Source: Candidatus Aenigmatarchaeota archaeon
Lineage (GTDB): Archaea; EX4484-52; GLR71
Assembly: GCA_023134675.1 (NCBI GenBank)
Contig: JAGLUQ010000053.1
Coordinates: 1 to 6,721 of the forward strand
DNA: 6,721 nucleotides
Reading direction: 5' to 3'
How positions within the stretch are numbered: the first letter of the stretch is position 1; each line of letters starts with the position of its first letter. This document shows, in pieces, positions 6,588 through 6,721 of this stretch. The notes beneath the pieces are model-generated. The model did no database searches and was not told where the DNA came from. It was given only the letters and a program-made list of their open reading frames with translations. Made by a program: the position numbers and the translations under genes.

Positions 6588-6721
6588 TCAATATTTCTTT
6601 CCTGCAATAAGCTTCGATATCGTGGCAAAAGGCAGTATATCCACACCTGGGATAACACTCTCAATCAATCCAATAACAGCAAGATATTTGTTCCCTGTCT
6701 GATGATAGATAATTCCTGCTT
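6588..6721 (-). CDS. C-terminal end of a hydrophobic protein (5' part outside the window)
   Basis: On the minus strand a frame is open from the window edge for 43 codons to a TGA at 6588-6590. The encoded tail holds GNKYLAVIGLIESVIPGV, then DILPFATISKLIAG and a basic end KKY. The alternating hydrophobic pattern with IPG and LP turns and a final Lys-Lys looks like the end of a small membrane protein. The other two minus frames close with TGA after about 19 codons. T-rich tracts follow the stop. It would be convergent with the aminotransferase. The family is not recognised from so short a piece, and it could be a chance open frame. Confidence 0.5.
   Translation of the reverse strand, partial: AGIIYHQTGNKYLAVIGLIESVIPGVDILPFATISKLIAGKKY

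Noticed and set aside
6430..6702. Plus-strand 90-codon open frame after the aminotransferase
   Set aside because: No ribosome binding site before the ATG, its first half is the 42-bp-period repeat with only amino-acid-changing differences between copies, and its second half is antisense to a better-looking minus-strand coding end.

Overview
The window is an AT-rich, densely packed stretch carrying six same-direction (+) genes, followed by a short convergent intergenic region and the tail of a probable minus-strand gene. The content points to cell-surface glycan or glycoprotein work. The organism cannot be named. A Myxococcus-type Cys-rich repeat plus MopE-like acidic motifs in a secreted multidomain protein, short gene spacing, and GGTGA-type ribosome binding sites (near 1906, 3413 and 4783) would fit an uncultivated archaeon such as a DPANN lineage, or a bacterium from an environmental metagenome. 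This is inference, not proof.

Layout. 1-1863: the 3' part of a large extracellular protein. It holds a beta-rich segment, a Cys-rich repeat, a polysaccharide-deacetylase-like (NodB-type) domain that seems to lack its metal-binding histidines, two MopE-like acidic Cys motifs and a C-terminal domain that looks like a carbohydrate-binding beta-sandwich. 1916-2614: a PIG-L/LmbE-type deacetylase with intact metal motifs. 2620-3405: a WbqC-family protein. 3423-4766 (start could be 3411): a membrane-associated family 2 glycosyltransferase with ED and QxxRW motifs but an altered DxD. 4794-5318: a GNAT acetyltransferase. 5315-6415: a DegT/DnrJ/EryC1/StrS PLP aminotransferase, overlapping the GNAT stop by ATGA. 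6416-6587: a non-coding stretch with two 37-bp near-identical repeats (period 42) that each hold an AT-rich inverted repeat. 6588-6721, minus strand: the last 43 codons of a hydrophobic protein.

How the genes may work together (inference): the aminotransferase would put an amino group on a keto-sugar nucleotide, the GNAT protein and possibly WbqC would acylate it, the PIG-L enzyme would remove an N-acetyl group from a sugar substrate, and the glycosyltransferase would move a sugar at the membrane. The tight spacing from 1916 to 6415 (5 bp, at most 17 bp, 27 bp, then a 4-bp overlap) suggests one transcript. The large secreted protein is separated from it by 52 bp and may be co-transcribed. No rRNA, tRNA, CRISPR array, transposase or integrase was seen.
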